Shown here: positions 42,701-51,074 of the stretch, piece after piece | Layout: each line of letters starts with the position of its first letter | Position numbering within the stretch: the stretch's first letter is position 1 | Assembly (NCBI GenBank): GCA_020436125.1 | Contig: JAGQYK010000012.1 | Coordinates: forward strand, 1 to 64,000 | DNA: 64,000 nt | Source: Cyclobacteriaceae bacterium | GTDB taxonomy: Bacteria; Bacteroidota; Bacteroidia; Cytophagales; Cyclobacteriaceae | Direction: 5' to 3' | Translations under genes and position numbers: made by a program | The notes under the pieces: model-generated | Told to the model about the DNA's origin: nothing | The model's input: the letters and a program-made list of their open reading frames with translations, nothing else | Databases searched by the model: none

Positions 42701-43032
42701 CCCTCTCCTGTCCCCACCCAAATTACTGATGGGTTACTTTGTTGAATAGCCACGGCACCAATAGCCATTACTGATTCCTTGTCGAAAACAGGCTCCCAAT
42801 TAATACCTCCACTGGTAGTTTTCCACAAGCCACCAGAGGCAGAACCCACATACATTATGTCGCGATCGTTTATCACTACATCAATAGCAGTAATCCTTCC
42901 ACTCATCGCAGCGGGGCCTATGCTTCGTGCCTCCATACCTTTCAACTTCTCCATATCCAGTTTCTGTGCAGACACTGCCGATATTCCAAGAACGAACGCA
43001 AGCAATAGCTTTAATTGTAATAATTTTTTCAT
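39763..43032 (-). CDS. Giant secreted BNR/VPS10-like beta-propeller protein
   Basis: A 1089-residue protein with a signal peptide (MKKLLQLKLLLAFVLGISAVSAQ). It contains repeated BNR/sortilin blades of the form S-x-DGG-x-x-W (TTSGGINWEPV, TTDGGHTWEKV, TYDGGKTWTKR, TRDGGKTWTN and more) over about residues 40-750, then a lysine/glutamate-rich linker and a C-terminal region with a TYKLRITFGDQ beta segment and a helical end. Such proteins are common in Bacteroidota and often called glycosyl hydrolases, but no catalytic motif is visible. No T9SS tail was found. Function unknown; location periplasmic or outer surface. Confidence 0.82.
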   Translation of the reverse strand: MKKLLQLKLLLAFVLGISAVSAQKLDMEKLKGMEARSIGPAAMSGRITAIDVVINDRDIMYVGSASGGLWKTTSGGINWEPVFDKESVMAIGAVAIQQSNPSVIWVGTGEGNPRNSLNGGYGIYRSLDGGKNWKLMGLEKTRNIHRIIIDPENPNTIYVGAIGSPWGEHPERGVFKTTDGGHTWEKVLYVNEKTGCAELVMDPSNPNKLFASMWEHRRWPWIFKSGGPGSGLHVTYDGGKTWTKRTEKDGLPAGDLGRIGIAVSAKSEIIYALVESKKNGLYKSEDGGFKWKMVNENMGQIGDRPFYYGEIHADPKNENRLYTIFSEVNVSEDAGKSFSPLLPFSFNGVHPDHHAWWIHPEDPSFMVDGNDGGLNITHDMGKNWRFVENIPVGQFYHINVDMDQPYNVYGGLQDNGSWVGPAYVWRFGGIKNSYFQMLMFGDGFDMAPDPDDNRYGYGMSQEGFLGRWDKETGYTKRLRPSHPDANVKLRFNWNSAFAQDPFDNSIIYFGSQFVHKSTNKGDTWEIISKDLTTNDPEKQKQHESGGLTMDATGAENHCTILAIAPSAKEQGVIWVGTDDGQVQLTRDGGKTWTNLTSRIAGMPKNAWIPQIQASTHNKGEAFVVVNNYRQFDFKPYLFRTKDYGQTWESMVSSNQLGENSYVLSAVQDPIEPKLIFVGTENGLFVSLDEGKSYSKWTSGYPAGLSTMDMVIHPREHDLVIGTFGRAVYVLDDIRPLREMAKEGVQTLDKTLHMFTPPDAYSVETMGPEGALFPGNGMFSGENRPLGALISYVINKPSEKKEEVKKEEPQAKSKRKGKSTEPVPVVEEKKEEKAKVKYDSVTLDVFNSSGKKIRTLKRLAPEDNGLNRMTWNLDEKGVRQPSRNKPRPNAPEPSGATVLAGTYKLRITFGDQKDSVMINVKNDPRYTTDAANLQARYNRTKELEGMRELVATATERLRESKEIAGDFEKRMKEAEREDLKDALDKTKAIKDSIDKVFDYILGAEDSRQGITSTEFPDPASYINTAMFYTNTSRDPISARDNVVYEHAEVKTKEILDKVNAFYKEQWPTYRSMMEGVSISPFKDYEPLNKN

Positions 43033-43134
43033 AAATCGAATTTATTAGTTGGTTGAATATGTTTAAAGATAATACTATTCAGTTACGTAAAGACTGATAA
43101 CAAAGATGGCATTTTAGGATTGGTAGCTTTTACC

Positions 43135-43905
43135 TTATATAAGTGGCTCCAAATTGAATTTAACTTCCTTATTATTGAAATAATGAATTTTCTCATTTTC
43201 CTTGATCATTAGGCGGCCATGATCATCTACTCCTTCAATGACTCCTACAAATTCACGGTCATTCGACCTGAAAGTCCTACTCTCTTTTAATCCAAATAAT
43301 GATTTTAAATAATATTCCCTCACCCGATCACTGCCATTTTGCTTTAGTGTCAAGTACCATTTCTCAAGATGCCCACAAAGTTCTTCAAGGGTCGCTTGCA
43401 ATTCATAATTCAGATCGGAAGCCATCATCAATGAAACAGCACTATTCAAATGGAACCCGCTCTGGTTTATATTGAGTCCAATCCCGATTATTGAGTTGGT
43501 AAATCCAGCTCCCTGAATCTGGTTTTCAATTAATATCCCACCTATTTTACGTTCTTCAACCAGCACATCATTGGGCCACTTCACGCCAACCGGAGCGGAT
43601 AACTTGGATTGAACAAAATCTCGAACCCCAAGAGAAACCACCATATTGAGTAAGAATTGATCTTTAATGGCCAAAAAAGTAGGTTTAAGCACGATGGAAA
43701 AGGTCAAATTTTTGCCTGCTTCCGAAATCCAGGCGTTTCCTTGCTGCCCTCTTCCACGGGATTGATGATTGGTTATCAAGATAGTGCCTTCGGGCAAATC
43801 TTGCTTTTGGCTCAATTCAAGTGCTACTGAATTAGTTGAGTGACATTCTGGCACAAAAACCAGCTTTTTACCTATGAAAAGCGTATTGGCAAGGATTTTA
43901 TACAC
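43135..43905 (-). CDS. birA: Biotin--[acetyl-CoA-carboxylase] ligase
   Basis: Activates biotin and attaches it to the acyl carrier lysine of carboxylases. The 256 residues contain the catalytic domain (HSTNSVALEL, NHQSRGRGQQGNAW, WPNDVLVEERKIGGILIE) and the small C-terminal domain, but lack the N-terminal winged-helix domain of E. coli BirA, so it is a ligase without repressor function. The start is GTG (43905). Its promoter region faces rsfS. Confidence 0.92.
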   Translation of the reverse strand: MYKILANTLFIGKKLVFVPECHSTNSVALELSQKQDLPEGTILITNHQSRGRGQQGNAWISEAGKNLTFSIVLKPTFLAIKDQFLLNMVVSLGVRDFVQSKLSAPVGVKWPNDVLVEERKIGGILIENQIQGAGFTNSIIGIGLNINQSGFHLNSAVSLMMASDLNYELQATLEELCGHLEKWYLTLKQNGSDRVREYYLKSLFGLKESRTFRSNDREFVGVIEGVDDHGRLMIKENEKIHYFNNKEVKFNLEPLI

Positions 43906-43915
43906 ACTAAATGGT

Positions 43916-43923
43916 TAACTTTG
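43916..43923 (+). promoter_or_regulatory. -7 promoter element for rsfS-ftsH
   Basis: TAACTTTG, a full TAnnTTTG match, 35 bases ahead of the rsfS ATG. A TTG lies 27 bases further upstream, longer than the usual spacing. Confidence 0.4.
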
Positions 43924-43958
43924 TTGATTAAAGCTGTAATAAAACCCGAAGATACTTA

Positions 43959-44330
43959 ATGGCCAAAAAAAAGGCGGGAAGTCAGTCTGAGATATTGAGT
44001 CAGGCGATAGTGAAGGGCATGCAGGAAAAGAAGGCCAGTGATATCGTTGTTTTGGACTTGAGGATGGCAAAAAACGCAGTAGCTGATTTTTTTGTCATTT
44101 GCTCTGGAAATTCTGCGAGACAGCTAGGCGCTATCGCTGATGCAATTGATGAAATGGTCTCCAAAACGCTGAAAGAAAATCCGTGGCATATTGAGGGCAA
44201 AAACAATAAAGAGTGGATGCTACTCGACTATATTACTGTAGTAGCACATATTTTTCAAAATGAAAGAAGGGCTTATTATACTTTAGAAAAACTGTGGGGT
44301 GATGCTAAAATCACCCATATCGAAAGTTAA
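43959..44330 (+). CDS. rsfS: Ribosomal silencing factor RsfS
   Basis: Binds ribosomal protein L14 and blocks subunit joining when nutrients run low. 123 residues with the family motifs KKASDIVVLDLR, VADFFVICSGNSARQLGAIADA, WHIEGKNNKEWMLLDY and VVAHIFQNERRAYYTLEKLW. It lies 48 bases before ftsH and is probably co-transcribed with it. Eight As follow the start codon region. Confidence 0.95.
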   Translation: MAKKKAGSQSEILSQAIVKGMQEKKASDIVVLDLRMAKNAVADFFVICSGNSARQLGAIADAIDEMVSKTLKENPWHIEGKNNKEWMLLDYITVVAHIFQNERRAYYTLEKLWGDAKITHIES

Positions 44331-44378
44331 CGGAACCAAAAGACTAAGAAGACGTTATTGACTTGAATTACAAATTGA

Positions 44379-46457
44379 ATGGCTGACAAGAAAAAAGATA
44401 ATAATTTACTACCTCCACGTGGCCCAAAAGGCAATTATCAACTGTGGATAATACTGGCTTTAGTTGCAGTAATACTTGCTGTGAGCTACTTCAACCGATC
44501 TGGAGATCTCATTGAAATACAATCCAGCACTTTTGAAGACATTGTTCAGCGGAGGGACGCAAAGAATATAGTGGTAATCAAAAATGAGGACCTTGTTGAG
44601 ATTACACTCAAACAAGAAGCATTACAAAATGCTGTATACCGCAACGAATTGGAAAGCAGCAGCCCTTTTGGCGTAAATGCTACTGGCCCTCATTACAAAA
44701 TGCGTATTGGTACGATTGACCAATTTGCCAACTATTACAAAGAAATAACCGCAAAAATCCCTAAAGACGATCGTATTGATTTGAAATACGAGGAGCGAAG
44801 CGACTTTACTGGCATGATGCTTAACTGGGGATTTTTATTCCTTCTACTCTTTGGATTCTGGATGCTGATGCGCAGAATGACTGGAGGCGGGGGCCCAGGT
44901 GGTCAAATATTTAATATTGGCAAATCAAAGGCCGCTTTATTCGATGCCGAAAACAAAGTGAAGATCACATTTGAAGATGTGGCCGGACTGGAAGAAGCTA
45001 AAGAAGAAATCCGTGAGATTGTTGAGTTCCTAAAGAACCCAAGCAAGTTCACCAAGTTGGGAGGAAAGATTCCAAAAGGAGCACTTTTAGTCGGCCCTCC
45101 AGGAACTGGTAAAACATTGTTGGCAAAAGCAGTAGCCGGAGAGGCTGCAGTACCATTCTTTTCATTGTCTGGATCTGACTTTGTGGAGATGTTTGTAGGT
45201 GTGGGTGCTGCGCGTGTTAGAGATTTGTTTAAGCAAGCCAAAGAAAAAGCTCCATGTATTGTTTTCATTGATGAGATTGATGCGATCGGTAGATCGAGAG
45301 GAAGAGGACAGATGCCCGGATCAAATGATGAACGTGAGAATACATTAAACTCTTTGCTCGTAGAAATGGATGGTTTCGCTACAGACAGTGGTGTAATTAT
45401 TCTGGCCGCAACCAATAGACCCGATGTGTTGGACACTGCACTCCTTCGTCCGGGACGTTTCGACAGACAGATTAGTATAGATAAGCCAGATATTTCTGGA
45501 CGAGAACAAATATTTAAAGTGCATCTTAAGCCAATTAAATTGGCGAAAGAAGTGGACTCTAAAAAGTTGGCTGCACAAACTCCCGGATTTGCCGGAGCTG
45601 AGATTGCCAACGTTTGTAACGAAGCTGCATTGATCGCTGCAAGAAGAGACAAGAAAGAGGTAGACATGCAGGACTTTCAGGATGCTATTGACAGAGTGAT
45701 TGGAGGATTGGAAAGAAAGACAAAGATCATTTCTCCGGAAGAGAAATTGATTGTTGCTTATCATGAAGCAGGGCATGCAGTAGCCGGATGGTTCCTGGAA
45801 CACGCAGACCCATTGGTAAAGGTAAGTATAGTACCTAGAGGTGCCGCTGCATTGGGATACGCCCAATACTTACCTAAAGAGCAATTCTTATATCAAACAG
45901 AGCAATTACTTGATGAGATGTGCATGACCTTTGGAGGTCGTGCAGCTGAGGAATTGGTCTTTAATAAAATTTCTACAGGTGCATTAAGTGACTTGGAACG
46001 CACAACAAAAATGGCCTACAGTATCGTTACTGTGTATGGAATGAATAAGGAAATTGGAAATCTTTCATTCCATGATTCAAAACAATCTGAATATAATTTC
46101 CAAAAACCATATTCCGAAGCAACGGCTGAAAAAATAGATCAAGAGGTAAGGAAGATTATTGATGAAGCTTTTAAGCGAACCATAAATCTTTTGACTAAGC
46201 ACCGTGAACACCTGGAGGTAGTTGCTCAGGAGCTTTTGGAAAAAGAGATTCTGTTTCAGACGGATCTAGAGAGATTAATTGGGAAGCGTCCATTTGCTGC
46301 CGAGACTACTTACCAAAAATTCACTAATGGTCAATCTGTCTCTGAGAAAAAAGAAGAGGAGCAGGCTAAAGCTAAAGCAGAGGCGGAAGCTGAAGCGAGC
46401 AAAATCGATGACCCCTCAGTAGTAGAACAGAAAGACTCAACGGGATCAACAGAGTAA
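44379..46457 (+). CDS. ftsH: ATP-dependent zinc metalloprotease FtsH
   Basis: Membrane-anchored AAA+ protease that degrades misfolded or regulatory membrane proteins. Two membrane segments flank a periplasmic region (about 22-40 and 148-165), followed by the AAA domain (Walker A GPPGTGKT near 240, Walker B IVFIDEIDAIG, SRH NRPDVLD) and the zinc protease (HEAGH at 462-466). The tail is charged (KKEEEQAKAKAEAEAEA) and unlike E. coli's. All catalytic features are intact over 692 residues. A terminator follows. Confidence 0.97.
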   Translation: MADKKKDNNLLPPRGPKGNYQLWIILALVAVILAVSYFNRSGDLIEIQSSTFEDIVQRRDAKNIVVIKNEDLVEITLKQEALQNAVYRNELESSSPFGVNATGPHYKMRIGTIDQFANYYKEITAKIPKDDRIDLKYEERSDFTGMMLNWGFLFLLLFGFWMLMRRMTGGGGPGGQIFNIGKSKAALFDAENKVKITFEDVAGLEEAKEEIREIVEFLKNPSKFTKLGGKIPKGALLVGPPGTGKTLLAKAVAGEAAVPFFSLSGSDFVEMFVGVGAARVRDLFKQAKEKAPCIVFIDEIDAIGRSRGRGQMPGSNDERENTLNSLLVEMDGFATDSGVIILAATNRPDVLDTALLRPGRFDRQISIDKPDISGREQIFKVHLKPIKLAKEVDSKKLAAQTPGFAGAEIANVCNEAALIAARRDKKEVDMQDFQDAIDRVIGGLERKTKIISPEEKLIVAYHEAGHAVAGWFLEHADPLVKVSIVPRGAAALGYAQYLPKEQFLYQTEQLLDEMCMTFGGRAAEELVFNKISTGALSDLERTTKMAYSIVTVYGMNKEIGNLSFHDSKQSEYNFQKPYSEATAEKIDQEVRKIIDEAFKRTINLLTKHREHLEVVAQELLEKEILFQTDLERLIGKRPFAAETTYQKFTNGQSVSEKKEEEQAKAKAEAEAEASKIDDPSVVEQKDSTGSTE

Positions 46458-46484
46458 TATCATTAACAAAATAGAAATAATTCG

Positions 46485-46514
46485 AATCAGGCACTCCAGT
46501 GCCTGATTTTTTTT
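46485..46514 (+). terminator. Rho-independent terminator of the rsfS-ftsH unit
   Basis: A 10-bp stem (AATCAGGCAC at 46485-46494 with GTGCCTGATT at 46499-46508), TCCA loop and T-run to 46514. Confidence 0.9.
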
Positions 46515-46574
46515 ATTAATCAGTTATTATTAACTCGCATAGGAAGTGAATATTAACTGCAATCAGTCTTTATT

Positions 46575-47348
46575 ATGAAGAAAGAGGTAATTCAGCTACC
46601 CTCTGGCAAGAAGATATACTTCGCTTCTGACTTTCATCTGGGTGTGCCTGATCATGAGGCCAGCCTTGCTCGAGAAAAAAGAATTATTCGCTGGCTAGAC
46701 CACGTTAAGGATGATGCACATTCAATCTACTTACTTGGGGATATTTTTGATTTTTGGTTTGAATACAAACAGGCCATCCCTAAAGGCTTTGTTAGGCTTC
46801 TCGGTAAATTAGCCGAGCTAAGAGATACTGGGATGCCAATTTATTTTTTCACTGGGAATCACGATATGTGGATGTTTGATTACTTTCCTAAAGAACTCGG
46901 CATACCTATCTATCGAGAACCTATCGAATTAGTAATTGAAAACCATAAATTAATGATAGGGCATGGAGATGGGCTTGGCCCTGGTGATACGTCCTACAAG
47001 ATTCTTAAAAAATTCTTCAACAGCAGTTTGTGTCAATGGCTATTCGCCAGACTTCATCCCAATCTCGGCATAGGCATTGCTAAGATTTGGAGTAGAAGTA
47101 GCAGAATTACCAACATGAAGAAGGAAGAAAAATTCAAAGGTGAAGAAAACGAGTATTTACTCACTTACTGCCGTGAATTAGAAAAAAACAATCATCACGA
47201 TTTCTATGTATTTGGTCATCGTCATTTACCCCTTGATTTGGAAGTAGGAAGCAACAGTAGGTATGTTAACCTAGGAGAATGGGTAAACTTTAATACCTAT
47301 GGTGTTTACGATGGCACATCCATTAAACTAGAAACCTTTAACGGATGA
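46575..47348 (+). CDS. lpxH: UDP-2,3-diacylglucosamine diphosphatase LpxH
   Basis: Calcineurin-type phosphoesterase that cleaves UDP-2,3-diacylglucosamine to lipid X in lipid A synthesis. The metal site is complete: SDFHLG (D19, H21), GDIFDFW (D56), GNHDMW (N95, H96), HGDGLGPGD and GHRHLP. 257 residues, at the long end for LpxH. Together with waaA in this window it argues for a normal Kdo-lipid A outer membrane. The next gene overlaps by 4 bases. Confidence 0.88.
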   Translation: MKKEVIQLPSGKKIYFASDFHLGVPDHEASLAREKRIIRWLDHVKDDAHSIYLLGDIFDFWFEYKQAIPKGFVRLLGKLAELRDTGMPIYFFTGNHDMWMFDYFPKELGIPIYREPIELVIENHKLMIGHGDGLGPGDTSYKILKKFFNSSLCQWLFARLHPNLGIGIAKIWSRSSRITNMKKEEKFKGEENEYLLTYCRELEKNNHHDFYVFGHRHLPLDLEVGSNSRYVNLGEWVNFNTYGVYDGTSIKLETFNG

Positions 47349-48151
47349 AATACCTAACAGTACTTGTTTTAGTAATTGCTCAATTGCACTCATTTGCTCA
47401 ATTGAATAAGATTACTGACCTGAGCCTATCCAACGTCTCCACAGCTTCAGTGGACAGGTTGGGAAATTTCTATTTTGTACTCCCATCAGGCGCCATGCAA
47501 AAATACGACCCTGATGGAAATCTATTAGATGAAGTAAAGGATGGAGTCGTTCCATTGACGCTTCTTGAGCCTTGGAATCCCTTAAAAGTCTTTACCTATT
47601 CCAATAAAAATAGGGTCATTAAGCACTGGGATCATCACCTTGCTTTACTTGAAGAAAAACCATTAGAACCATCGCTAAGCATAACACCTCAATTGGTTTG
47701 CCCTGCCAATGAAATCCACAAAGCATGGATATTGGATGTAGCGGATTTCACTATAAAAAAAGTAAATCTGGAAACTAACCAGATAGAAATAGATGCCCCT
47801 ATCCCACTCCAATGGGCTACTGATGATTCGAATTATGTTTTTATGAGGGAGTATCAGAATAGAATTTTCTTAATCAATAAGAACAAGGGGATTTTGATGC
47901 TTAATATGTTGGGTAAATTCATCACCTCAATTGAAATTAAAGGATTAGAGTTTTTCAACTTCATGGGCGAAGAACTTTGTTATAGAAATGGAAACGACAT
48001 TTTACTTCTCGATCTGTTTACGGGAGCTACTAGAAAGGCGGCTAGCTTAGACAACTCTGAAAAAATAATGACTTCTATTATCACCGATGAGCGTCTTGTG
48101 CTTGTGAGGCCAGATAAAGTAGAGATATACGCTCTTAAAGTCGGGCGATAA
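47345..48151 (+). CDS. Secreted protein of unknown function (beta-propeller-like)
   Basis: A signal peptide (MKYLTVLVLVIAQLHSFAQL) precedes about 250 residues with regular beta patterns (STASVDRLGNFYFVLPSGAMQKYDPDGN, YQNRIFLINKNKGILMLN, GNDILLLDLFTGATR) suggesting propeller blades. No family is recognised. It is coupled to lpxH by an ATGA overlap and could serve the envelope, but no function is shown. Confidence 0.68.
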   Translation: MKYLTVLVLVIAQLHSFAQLNKITDLSLSNVSTASVDRLGNFYFVLPSGAMQKYDPDGNLLDEVKDGVVPLTLLEPWNPLKVFTYSNKNRVIKHWDHHLALLEEKPLEPSLSITPQLVCPANEIHKAWILDVADFTIKKVNLETNQIEIDAPIPLQWATDDSNYVFMREYQNRIFLINKNKGILMLNMLGKFITSIEIKGLEFFNFMGEELCYRNGNDILLLDLFTGATRKAASLDNSEKIMTSIITDERLVLVRPDKVEIYALKVGR

Positions 48152-48195
48152 GCCACCCGATAATTCCTCTAAATATCTAAAATCGCACTATAAAC

Positions 48196-48217
48196 TGTTC
48201 ATTTTTGAACATATTTG
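48196..48217 (+). promoter_or_regulatory. Palindrome and -7-like element upstream of the response regulator
   Basis: A perfect 6-bp inverted repeat TGTTCA-TTTT-TGAACA (48196-48211) overlaps CATATTTG (48210-48217), a 7 of 8 match to the -7 consensus. It could be an operator over the promoter of the two-component pair. Inference from sequence only; no -33 TTG is found at the usual spacing. Confidence 0.3.
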
Positions 48218-48244
48218 TACGTAAGAGTACAGCTATAGTGCTCA

Positions 48245-48285
48245 TATGCCTGTTTTCGGACGGTACCGAAGCTGGCATAGTTTTT
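48245..48285 (+). terminator. Hairpin with U-tract between the lpxH unit and the two-component genes
   Basis: TATGCC/GGCATA outer stem (48245-48250, 48274-48279) and TTCGG/CCGAA inner stem (48255-48259, 48266-48270) with small internal loops, followed by GTTTTT. It may terminate the lpxH unit. If transcription begins near the element at 48210-48217, it would lie in the leader of the response regulator and could act as an attenuator. Confidence 0.5.
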
Positions 48286-48318
48286 CTATTGGTATAACTC
48301 AACCTTAACCTGGATCAC

Positions 48319-49686
48319 GTGAACGAAGGCGGCAAAATTTTAATGATTGATGACGATGAAGATGTGCTATTAGCAGCCAAAATGCTGTTGAAGAAGTACG
48401 GCCATCAAGTCATCATTGACAAGAACCCAAATAAGATTCCTTTTCTGCTCAACAATGACACCTACGATGTCATTTTGTTGGACATGAATTTCAGTAAAGA
48501 CACTACCTCCGGGAAGGAGGGGTTTGAATGGCTGAAGCAAATCAAAGAAAAAGACCCTGACGCTGTGGTCATTATGATTACTGCCTTCGGAGATGTGGAA
48601 ATGGCGGTGCGTGCTCTTAAAGAAGGAGCCACCGACTTTATTCTAAAGCCCTGGCAAAATGAAAAGCTAATAGCTACTATTTCTACCGCTATTAAACTTA
48701 AAAAGTCATACAATGAGGTAGACAAATTGCGTAAGGCCAAGCAAATGCTTGAGGAGCAGATCAGCCAACCATTTAGAGATATTATTGGCAACAGTCCATC
48801 CATAAAGGAAGTATTTACATTAATTGACAAAGTAGCCGCTACCGATGCCAATGTGTTAATTCTGGGCGAGAATGGAACTGGAAAAGAGTTAGTAGCGAGA
48901 GCCATTCACCAGAAATCCTTACGCAAAGACAATTCCTTTGTAAGTGTAGACATGGGCGCTATCACCGAGACACTTTTTGAAAGTGAGTTGTTTGGACATA
49001 AAAAAGGCGCCTTTACTGACGCCAGAGAAAACAGAACAGGGAGATTTGAATTGGCAAATGGAGGCACTTTATTTTTAGATGAAATAGGTAATCTGAGTAT
49101 GTCTCTGCAAAGCAAATTACTCACCGCTCTGCAATCCAGACAAATTACTCGAGTAGGTGCCAATGGTCCTGTTGATGTAGATATTCGTTTAATATGCGCT
49201 ACCAACATGCCGTTACATCAAATGGTCGATGAAGGAAAATTCAGACAAGACTTATTGTATCGCATCAATACGGTAGAAATCAGAATACCGCCTTTATGTG
49301 AACGTGTAGACGACATCCCTATGTTGGCAGATCACTTCCTGCATTTTTACACCAAAAAATATCACAAGGATGTGGTTTCATTTTCAGAAGAGGCCATTGT
49401 TAAATTAAAAAAGTATGCGTGGCCTGGAAACATCAGAGAATTGCAACACTCCATCGAGCGCGCTGTAATAATGGCTGATTCTCCTACTCTTCAAGAGAGT
49501 GATTTTCTTTTTAACAGAAAAGGTGGTCCTGGCGCTGATAGCGACACATTAAACCTGGATGATGTGGAAAAGGCTGCGGTTGTAAAGGCGATACAACTCC
49601 ATAGCGGTAACATTTCCAAAGCAGCGGACGAACTCGGGCTGACAAGAGCTTCGCTGTACAGGAGGATGGAAAAATATGGGCTTTAA
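48319..49686 (+). CDS. Sigma-54-dependent response regulator (NtrC family)
   Basis: 455 residues: receiver domain (IDDDED, phosphoacceptor Asp55 in LLDMNFS, Thr88, Lys110), central AAA+ domain (GENGTGKE, LFLDEIGN) and a Fis-type HTH at the C-terminus (NISKAADELGLTRASLYRRM). The sigma-54-contact loop reads GAFTDA, not the usual GAFTGA. The start is GTG. Expected to activate sigma-54 promoters on phosphorylation by the kinase encoded next, whose ATG lies 11 bases inside this gene. Confidence 0.93.
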   Translation: MNEGGKILMIDDDEDVLLAAKMLLKKYGHQVIIDKNPNKIPFLLNNDTYDVILLDMNFSKDTTSGKEGFEWLKQIKEKDPDAVVIMITAFGDVEMAVRALKEGATDFILKPWQNEKLIATISTAIKLKKSYNEVDKLRKAKQMLEEQISQPFRDIIGNSPSIKEVFTLIDKVAATDANVLILGENGTGKELVARAIHQKSLRKDNSFVSVDMGAITETLFESELFGHKKGAFTDARENRTGRFELANGGTLFLDEIGNLSMSLQSKLLTALQSRQITRVGANGPVDVDIRLICATNMPLHQMVDEGKFRQDLLYRINTVEIRIPPLCERVDDIPMLADHFLHFYTKKYHKDVVSFSEEAIVKLKKYAWPGNIRELQHSIERAVIMADSPTLQESDFLFNRKGGPGADSDTLNLDDVEKAAVVKAIQLHSGNISKAADELGLTRASLYRRMEKYGL

Positions 49687-51022
49687 CTTTCGTTCCCCAC
49701 TTGCCACACGTATTGCCATTCTGGTAGCTACTGTTTTTGCCATGGCCTACGCTGTGGCTGATTCATTCAACATAATCATTATTCTAGCATTAGCAGGTGC
49801 TACCCTTTTTCAAATATCACATCTTATTAAAGAATTTGAAGAGTCCAATGAAAACATTGCTTCCTTTCTAGATGCCATTCGTTTTGATGATCTATCCTCT
49901 TCATTTAAAACTGATAGCGATGATCCTGCAGTACAGCGGCTGCACAATGAATTGAATGAGGCAATTACCAAGCTAAAAACTTCTCGAAGTGAAAAGGATT
50001 CTGAATATCAATTCTTTAAGAATATAGTACAGCATGTAGGTATTGGTCTGCTCACTTTCAAGAAGGATGGATCAATTCAAATAATGAACACAGCCGCCAA
50101 AAAATTATTGCGAGTGAATCAGGCAAAGCATATCGATGACCTAAGGCCTGTTAGTGATGTTTTGGTTGAAGCTTTTCTTAAGTTAAAAACAGGTGGCCGT
50201 GAACTGGCCCGACTTGTACTGGCTGATGAAACTATTCAGATATCTATTTATGCGATTGAACTGACTTTACGAGGCGAGGTGATAAAGTTAATTTCCATGA
50301 ACAACATCCAAAGTGAATTGGATGAAAAGGAAATGGAGGCATGGCAAAACCTTGTTAGGGTACTCACCCACGAAATCATGAACTCCGTCACACCTATATC
50401 TTCCTTAGCAGGTGTTGTTGAAGATGACATCAAAAGTAAAATGGATCAACCCATAGCTACTTTTAACAAGGAAGAAATGGAAGATATGCACCTTTCTATC
50501 CAAACCATTAGTAAGCGGAGTCAAGGGCTAATTCATTTTGTTAGGGAGTTTAAAAATCTATCGCAAAGACCACAACCTAACCTGACGCAGGTTAAAGTCA
50601 AGAAACTTTTGGAAGAGATGGCTGTGCTCCAAAAAAAGGAACTTATCGATAACAAAATAAAAATTGTCATAAACATCGAACCTGAGGATCTCATGATAAG
50701 TGCTGATAAAAGCATGATTGAGCAGGTAATCATCAATCTTGTTAAAAATGCAATGCAATCCTTTTCTGAACAAAATGAAAAGGTGATTCAACTTAAAGCC
50801 TATCTGGATGAGAAAACAAGGCCAATAATTTCTGTCAGTGACAATGGTGACGGCATAGACCCTGAAGCACTCGAACGCATTTTCGTACCCTTCTATTCTA
50901 CCAAAAAGACAGGATCTGGAATTGGACTGAGTTTATCTAAGCAGATCATGAGACAGCATGAAGGCCGAATTACGGTTAAATCAAAATTAGGAGAAGGCAC
51001 AGAATTTATGCTACGCTTCTAA
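49676..51022 (+). CDS. Sensor histidine kinase (NtrY/NtrB type)
   Basis: Two N-terminal membrane helices (about 10-28 and 32-49), a helical linker, a PAS-like domain (near 111-215) and the kinase core: H-box LTHEIMNSVTP with His232, N-box NLVKNAMQSF, G1 SDNGDGID and G2 GSGIGLSL. Little sequence lies outside the membrane, so the signal is probably sensed in or near the membrane or in the cytoplasm by PAS. The gene overlaps its regulator by 11 bases, a clear pair. Confidence 0.93.
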   Translation: MGFNFRSPLATRIAILVATVFAMAYAVADSFNIIIILALAGATLFQISHLIKEFEESNENIASFLDAIRFDDLSSSFKTDSDDPAVQRLHNELNEAITKLKTSRSEKDSEYQFFKNIVQHVGIGLLTFKKDGSIQIMNTAAKKLLRVNQAKHIDDLRPVSDVLVEAFLKLKTGGRELARLVLADETIQISIYAIELTLRGEVIKLISMNNIQSELDEKEMEAWQNLVRVLTHEIMNSVTPISSLAGVVEDDIKSKMDQPIATFNKEEMEDMHLSIQTISKRSQGLIHFVREFKNLSQRPQPNLTQVKVKKLLEEMAVLQKKELIDNKIKIVINIEPEDLMISADKSMIEQVIINLVKNAMQSFSEQNEKVIQLKAYLDEKTRPIISVSDNGDGIDPEALERIFVPFYSTKKTGSGIGLSLSKQIMRQHEGRITVKSKLGEGTEFMLRF

Positions 51023-51074
51023 CCCTCGAAAATCCACTAATATTTTCTAGATTTACAGTTATAAGTATCCAACT

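Noticed and set aside
39763..43032. Calling the BNR/VPS10 giant a glycoside hydrolase or sialidase
   Set aside because: Only propeller repeats are visible. The arginine triad and Tyr/Glu of sialidases are not apparent, so no enzymatic role is claimed.
44903..45667. Long open frame on the minus strand opposite ftsH
   Set aside because: Its translation is a serine- and leucine-rich mirror of the conserved AAA domain, without a family match or ribosome site. ftsH accounts fully for this DNA.
48272..48287. Sigma-54 promoter-like CTGGCATAG upstream of the response regulator
   Set aside because: The -12 GC is absent at the required spacing, and the bases form the right arm of a hairpin.
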